From assembly GCA_014529385.2 (NCBI GenBank), contig CM043949.1, forward strand, positions 111,083,977 to 111,147,976: 64,000 nucleotides of DNA. Reading direction: 5' to 3'. The position numbers were made by a program, and so were the translations under genes. The notes below the pieces were generated by a model. It was not told the DNA's origin, searched no databases, and was given only the letters and a program-made list of their open reading frames with translations. The DNA is from Adiantum capillus-veneris (Eukaryota; Streptophyta; Polypodiopsida; Polypodiales; Pteridaceae). Of this stretch, positions 57,979 through 64,000 are shown one piece after another. How positions within the stretch are numbered: position 1 is the stretch's first letter; every line of letters starts with the position of its first letter.

Positions 57979-60325
57979 GTCATGCCTTTTGGCTTGACCA
58001 ATGCACCGGCCACATTCAACCGCTTGATGGAGAAGCTGTTCAGGCCTCATCGAACCTTCACTAGAGTGTTCTTTGATGATATTATCATCTACTCTAATTC
58101 ATTGGAGGAACACAAGCAACACCTCCAGGTAATATTTCATGTTTTAAGAGAGAATAAAATTTATGTTAATCGAAAGAAAAGTGAATTTTTCTTGCAAGAG
58201 ATTCAGTATTTAGGTCACATTATCTCTCAAGATGGCATCCAAATGGATCCATCCAAGTTAGAGGTAATAAAAGGATGGCCTAAACCAAGGAATCTTCATG
58301 AACTAAGAAGCTTTATAGGTATGTGTGCATACTATAGACGCTTCATAGAAAAGTTCTCACAAATTGCGGGACCATTACATGACCTAACAAAGAAAAGTGT
58401 TAGGTATACATGGTCTGCTAAGGAGAACAATGCTTTCGAAAAGCTTATCTCTCAACCTGTGCTTACACTACCGGATCTCTCAAAACCATTTGAGGTCCAA
58501 TGTGATGCTTGTGGTGATTGCCTTGGGGCTGTTTTGCTCCAAGAAGGGCACGCCATAGGCTATGAGAGTTGAAGGCTCGACCCTGTTGAGCAAGCTCTAG
58601 GCATATACGAAAAAGAACTCCTTGCAGTTCTACATGCCTTAGACTCATGGAAACACTACTTATTGGGGACTCCTTTCATTCTGCGAACGAATCACCAAAG
58701 TCTTAAGTACTTCATGACGCAGACCAAGCTCTCCGACAAACAAATGAGGTGGGCAAATTTCCTTTCGCAATTTCATTTTCATATTGCTCACATTGCTGGC
58801 AAGCATAATCAAGTAGCCGATGCACTCTCAAGACGACCGAGAGTGAATGCGGTTTCCATAGCAACTCACAATGATCTATCTGCAATGATAGATGAGTATG
58901 CTATTGATCCCGATTTTAGAGATGTGATTTCAGCCCTTGCATTAGGGAAGAAAGAAGAACCATTTACTTTACAAGATGGTTATCTTCTCTATGGCAATAG
59001 ACTATGCGTTACTAACTCACTACGTGAGAAAGTAATGTATGAATCTCATGCTCCCCCATATGCGGGGCATAGAGGGATTCAGTCTACCTTAAAGGGAATT
59101 GAAACATATTTCTATTGGCCTACCATGAAAGTGAACATACAAGAGTATGTTTCCAAATGTGTGGTATGTCAAAAGACAAAATTTAATAGAGGGAAGCAAC
59201 CTGGATTGCTTCAACCCTTGCCAATCCCTAATTCACCATGGGAGAGCATATCCATGGATTTTATCTTTGGATTGCCTAAGTCTATCCATGGGAAAACGGG
59301 AATATGGACGATAGTAGACAGGTTCAGTAAACAAGCTCATTTTATACCTGTCAAAAAGACTATCAAAGCCCATCAAATGGCAACCCTCTTCATTTCACAA
59401 ATTTTCAAGTACCATGGCTTGCCAATGTCCATAGTGTCGAATAGAGATCCTAGAATGACCAGTAATTTCTGGAAGGGTCTCTTTGAGAATTTAGGAACAA
59501 GGCTAAGCTTCTCTTCGGCCTATCATCCACAAACTGATGGCCAAAGTGAAATAGCTAACCTAACCATTCTTGATCTACTAAAAGCCTATGTAACGGAAGT
59601 AGATCAAAGATCCCAATGGGAGAAGTACTTACCCTTAGTAGAGTATGCTTACAATAACACTGTACATACTTCCACAGGAAAAGCACCTTTCGAGGTAATT
59701 GAGGGAAGATCAAAAAGTCCCTTGCTACTTAAAGTACATTGGAAGATCTTCGCTGCAGATGAGTATAGCCGAGACCTACAAGAATCTTTCCAAAAGATTA
59801 AGGATGCTATCTCTATCTCACAGCAAAGGCAAAAGGCTGCTGCTGACAAGCACAGAAGAGCCCAAGCCTTTAAAGAAAACGATTGGGTCTTGTTAAAGTT
59901 TCCCAAGGCTCGATTAAGGCACACGACGGGAAAGAATCCTACGGGTCACCAAAAGTACTATGCTAAACTAGCAAAAAGGTACTATGGTCCCTTTCAGATT
60001 CTTAGGCCAATCAATGAGATGGCCTATCAACTCAAGTTGCCCAATCATTGGCTCATACACAATGCTTTTCATGTGAGCCTATTAAAGCCTTACAAAGGAG
60101 AGCCACCTCAAGAACCAACTATGTAAGACCCACAGGAGATCGAGGACCAAGAGGAGGTGCTGGAGCCCGAGTCCATTCTCTGACATGAAGACAAGGTATT
60201 AAGAGGCGGTAAGACTATCCGATGATATCTTATTAAGTTTAAGAATTATCCTTTTGAAGATGCTAGATGGATGCAAGGCATACAATTAAAGGATAACCTA
60301 AACCTTGTCCATGCTTACAATGCTT
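57979..60325 (+). pseudogene. Gypsy pol, second part (RT, RNase H, integrase, chromodomain-like)
   Basis: Resumes with VMPFGLTNAPATF, then the RT catalytic FFDD near 58070. RNase H follows with a TGA at 58570-58572 (CGA to TGA likely), and Asn at 58690-58692 in RTNHQSL where Asp is usual. Integrase has the HHCC finger (HAPPYAGH...CVVCQ). Its first acidic residue is in SMDFIFG; Asn at 59440-59442 stands in VSNRDPR where VSDRD carries the second catalytic Asp; the Glu of QTDGQSE is kept. The GPF module and HNAFHVSLLKPY end at TAA 60124-60126. Beyond it a chromodomain-like stretch (YLIKFKNYPFEDARW) is readable to about 60325 with two further TGA stops. Confidence 0.93.
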
Positions 60326-60679
60326 CCCAAGAGTAAGCAAATGTACAAAATGTTAAAAATGAACAAAATTTTTGTCTTATAAGACTCTCTTTTTCTTTAT
60401 TTGTGCACAAAAATGAAGTAGTATGCATGCTTAGATCAAGTTTGCGGAGACGACGTCTCCCAAACACCAAGTAGAGCTTGTCACTCTACTATGGAAGACT
60501 GATAGGACTAATGTGCAGACATGCTTGCGGCAGCCTCAGGCTCTCAAGCACCAAATGGACTAGTCATCCATTGTGGAATGATGTCGTAGGGTAACATAGG
60601 GATCCTTTACCCGCTAAGAAAAGGACTCATGAACATGCTTTACCTTCTCTACACCATAGTCGAGGACGACTATGATTTC

Positions 60680-60692
60680 AAGAGAGAGGTAA
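60680..60692 (+). other. Polypurine tract of gypsy element
   Basis: AAGAGAGAGGTAA directly before the 3' LTR, the priming site for plus-strand DNA. Between 60326 and 60679 the sequence is non-coding 3' region. Confidence 0.85.
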
Positions 60693-62292
60693 TGTCATAA
60701 TAATCAATATCTAATTCTCCTAAATGATTTTCTCATATTAAACTGATCATTTAATGTGGGGAGGTACCAGGGGAGAAAAAGCTAGAATATTGGTTAAGCT
60801 GGCAGACCGGCCACAGTAGGGATCCAAAGGAGGGAAAATAGGGATCCAAAGGGGGGGCCATCTGCAAAAGAGCGATGTGCAACAATGGGCTAAAAATACC
60901 CTAAGGTTTAGCCCATTAAGACTTTCAAAATGCTAAGGTTCCAAAATTCAAAGGTTGTGTCCAAAGGTCAACCCTAGGGAAAATTGGATGCTTTGTGTGT
61001 GCCCTAAAAGTCTTTGCATGTCCCTACATGGGAGGGGGCGAGCCCTAAAGGTAGGGGATGAGAGAGAAATCCACACACACACACACACACACACACAGGC
61101 TCCCTTTACACAAAGGGAATGAGGGACACATGTCAGCTCCCTAGGCCAGATGCCCACAAGGTGTGCCCAATTCCTATTGGAAGACCTTTGAAGTGGACCA
61201 ATGAGAATTAAGCTAAAGTAAATGTAGTTTAATTAATTTAAAAACATTTAATAAAAGAAACCAATGAGAATTAAGTCTCCTAGAAGGCTATTGGGCAGTC
61301 TCCCAAAGGGTCCAATGAGCATTCAGAAGCCCCATGGCTTGCCCGATTCCTATTGGCCAAGAGGCAAAGGGGTCCAATGAGAGTTTAGTTTAATTATTTA
61401 ATTACCTAAAGCTCTCACAAAAGGGGAAAGGGGGACACATGTCAGAAGGCTATCACTTATGCTACTTAATACCTATTGGCTTGACTCGAGGAGGTCCAAT
61501 GAGGCAAAAGCCAGACCAAATTAGCAGCTAGGGCTCGCCCAAGAGAGAGAGGGGGCTGATTTTTGCTTGACATTGGCACACACACACTCACACTTGACCA
61601 TGTGTGAAGAAAAAATACTCTATCTCCTCCCAAGCTTTAATGGAGAGCTCATCACCTACTCCAAGCTTGTGAGATAGAAGCCTACATCAACACTCTCTTG
61701 GCATGTGGATGCAAATCCAACCAAGAGCCAAGCTTCAATGCATGCTCATCTTCTCTACCAAGCTAATTACTAAGCTAAGCTATGCTAATATGAGTGATTA
61801 TGTGAGGAGATGTACATCTTTCTCGTAAGATACTCCTTCTTCCTCTCAATCTACTCTCATACCCTGCTAGCTCTCACCATCTTCGAAGGTGTGTGAGGTC
61901 TTGGGTACGAGAACGGGGATAATTCAAGTTGTGTTTGATTAAGTGTTTTGCTTGGTGCATGAAGCTTCCATCTTCATTGCACTAGCTAGTATTGAAGGAA
62001 CACAAAGAATTGTATTGTACAATGTCTCTCTTGATGGGAGAAACCATAATACAAAGCCTTTTGGAGGGGGGACCGGCTCCATGCAAATCCGGTCCTCAAC
62101 TGTTGTCAATAGCTTAATTTCTCTCTCTTTCGAAAGTATTGTCGATGCTATCTAACTAGGTGTTATGCTTTTTGTTGCTCTCTCCACCCAAGCACTCTTG
62201 TAATTCTCGTTAGAAATCTATTCTAATGAAATGCCCACTATGTTCATGCTAATTTTCGCTACACATAAGTTATTAGGCCATTAAATGTTACA
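60693..62292 (+). repeat. 3' LTR of gypsy element
   Basis: 1,600 bases with the same TG...CA ends as the 5' LTR. Contains a longer (CA)n at about 61070-61098. Followed by the target duplication AGCAT. Confidence 0.95.
61176..61500. promoter_or_regulatory. Inverted CCAAT modules in 3' LTR
   Basis: Four ATTGG-spacer-CCAAT modules, the first at 61176-61202 (17-base spacer) and the last at 61475-61500 (16-base spacer), here with a full CCAAT. An extra unpaired CCAAT lies near 61261. Confidence 0.7.
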
Positions 62293-63141
62293 AGCATAGT
62301 TTCATCTCTATGGTCTTGACAAAAGTTTTTCCTTACATGTGCTATGTTTTGGTCTTGAATGTTGTGTAAAAGACTAGATGGATACTATCTACTAAAACGT
62401 AAGGGTTACAATCATTTGTCTAAGTAGAAGAAGAGTGTATCACAAGCTCCTCTATGCATATGCAACACAAAGTGTGATGGGCGACAACTATCTATGCTAG
62501 GTGCTTCTTTTGTACAGTAAGATCTGTTTTCACTATGGTTCTTGTAGAAAACTACTTTAGGTCATCCATAAAGAAATTTGGAGATAGAAAATTGGCCACT
62601 AAAGTCAAGTGGCATACCAGTTTGATCGTTTTGCTATCTCTTCAAATAGTTGATCTTGTTCATCACATTGTTGAAGTGCTTGCTATTGTTGATTGATTGG
62701 GAAACCTGATCATGAAATTGGTATATCCATAAAAAATTTATATATAGAACTTTACATATAGAAATCTTATATTTACCCTTTGTCTATATGCAGGCAAAAA
62801 AAAGGATTGGCCCTTGCGTTTCTTTCCCTAAAAACCCATTTTTAGGGGTTTTTTGACATTTTCTTCCTCTTTAGGTGTCAAAACAGGGCAAGTAGACATA
62901 CGATTTTGAACACATTGACAGTGTCGAACACTAGGTAATATTTTTGTGAGTATTTTTTTATTTCGATGATGACAAAAGTCATATTGAATGAGCAATGTCA
63001 ACTTCATGAAAAAGACACTCATATTTAATGAAAAGGTGATCGTTTTCAAGGACCAGTGGATCATTGAATGAGTAGGTGATACCTTTCTTATATTTTTGTT
63101 GATATCAACAAAAATATGGCTCTTCTCTCATGGAAGGAGCT

Positions 63142-63193
<52 letters not shown>

Positions 63194-64000
63194 AAAAGGC
63201 CCTCCAAAATTTCCTAATGTACATTGAAGGGATGAGTGAGACTCCCGTTATCTCCTTTGGTCCAGTGGCCAAGAAGACAAAACGAGAGAAGTTCTACATA
63301 TGCAAATACAATCTATATAACAAAAATAAGTGACCCACACCCTATTTTTAAATGTACCGATTATTATGGTTGGGGTCTAACGTCATCGATTGCTCAACAA
63401 AATGTTAAGCAAGCTCAAGGTCGATTTAAGAAGTACGTTGATGAGCATCGCTGTCTTGCTACTTTTCAAGAAGGAGACAAGGTTTTCCTCAAGGTTTGGG
63501 AGCATTCAAAAATTTTGAAGACGAAAAAAGTTGCTAAACTTTCATCACAATATTGTGGACCGTTTACCGTTCTCAAACGTATATGTCAAGTGGCCTAGAA
63601 GTTAGCTCTTCCCGAGCACTCACGAATCATCCTGTTTTTCATGTTAGCCTCGCTGGAGTCAAAAGAAGAGAAAAATCTTTGAACTAGGATCATACTCAGA
63701 AGCGAACACACTTCCAAAATATCTGAAGACCAACGATGCTTTAGGTGGTGGATGGCCTTCTTGATCATCTCGTTGTGAAGAAAGAAGAGTTCATGGTTCG
63801 AGGCCAGGGTGGCTATGGAATTGGAGGTTGATGGTGTCTCTCTACATGATTGTGCCATACATGTGGGTCCTCAAGAGTAGTCAGGTGTGGCTCTCAAAGG
63901 GTGTGCCATGTTGTGCGTATAACCCACTCTTTACGTGCAACTTTGATCTCTTCAATACACTTGTTAAATCTCCTCCTTGCTTCACTGGAATACTCTCTCT
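62293..64000 (+). repeat. Segmental duplication, copy 3, right part
   Basis: Continues copy 3 after the gypsy insertion and matches 14184-15898 up to the window end, so the duplication extends beyond it. One 17-base stretch near 14804 of copy 1 is missing near 62908. Holds the 28-bp palindrome at 63090-63117, a TC tract at 63149-63189 and the pol fragment below. Confidence 0.92.
63389..63680 (+). pseudogene. Ty3/gypsy pol C-terminal fragment, second copy
   Basis: Same fragment as 15284-15577 (AQQNVKQAQGRFKKYVDEHR, SQYCGPFTVLK) with the same TAG (63596-63598). A further small deletion near 63625, in the HPVFHVS box, shifts the frame. No promoter, LTR or other domain goes with it. Confidence 0.85.

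Larger units (their letters stand above)
46036..62292 (+). mobile_element. Ty3/gypsy chromovirus, full length, split by CACTA C
   Basis: Complete structure: target duplication AGCAT (46031-46035), 5' LTR, tRNA-iMet primer site, gag-pol in one frame, polypurine tract, 3' LTR, AGCAT (62293-62297). Without the 7,350-base CACTA and its extra ATT the element is about 8.9 kb. Gag, protease, RT, RNase H, integrase and a chromodomain-like end are in the chromovirus order. Several stops and changed catalytic residues show it can no longer replicate alone. Confidence 0.96.

Overview
The window is nuclear DNA of a land plant. The evidence is a CACTA (En/Spm-type) DNA transposon family with plant-type TNPD-like and Transposase_24-like genes, a Ty3/gypsy chromovirus primed by initiator tRNA-Met, spliceosomal GT/AG introns, and many long (GA)n/(TC)n and (AC)n tracts. 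I cannot fix the lineage; the microsatellites and gene remnants would fit a seed-free plant or a gymnosperm, but that is a guess. No intact ordinary host gene was found. The window is a nest of mobile elements, a large segmental duplication and host-gene remnants.

Layout. 1-6147: CACTA element A (plus strand, 5' end beyond the window), with an apparently intact six-exon transposase (1,104 aa) and an intact three-exon second gene (371 aa). 6148-15898 and beyond: first copy of a duplicated segment, holding a broken IFI6/IFI27-like gene, a solo LTR (12618-14183) and a gypsy pol fragment. 15.9-17.4 kb: microsatellites. 17.4-24.7 kb: minus-strand retrotransposon debris, including a tRNA-Asp primer site and a broken long ORF. 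24.8-30.0 kb: host-like remnants: a plant transposon-type ORF (+), an FCP1/HAD-phosphatase-like gene (-), a centromeric-histone-H3-like intronless gene (-) and a SmG (snRNP G) retropseudogene (+). 31152-35850: second, truncated copy of the duplicated segment, which keeps the empty target site of element A. 35880-39597: a palindromic CACTA chimera made of two 3' halves joined head to head. 39598-64000: third copy of the segment, into which a 16.3-kb gypsy element (46036-62292) is inserted. That element is itself split by a complete 7.35-kb CACTA element C (50626-57975).

How the parts relate. Target-site duplications and reading frames order the events. The gypsy element sits between AGCAT repeats in copy 3, and the solo LTR in copy 1 has the same AGCAT flanks, so the gypsy inserted before the duplication and copy 1 later lost the interior. 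Element C sits between ATT repeats exactly inside the gypsy reverse transcriptase, and removing it restores the RT frame. Element A's right arm and its 3' flank recur in copy 3 as the right half of the palindromic chimera, so the duplication copied part of A. Copy 2 has the uninterrupted site. Element C carries a nonsense codon in its transposase and lacks the start of its second gene. Element A lacks such lesions in the part seen and could supply both proteins.

The most notable observations are the CENH3-like gene remnant, the palindromic CACTA junction with 5-bp microhomology, the regularly spaced inverted CCAAT pairs in the gypsy LTR, and the IFI6/27-like gene in a plant. I did not find a clearly new multi-gene biological system.
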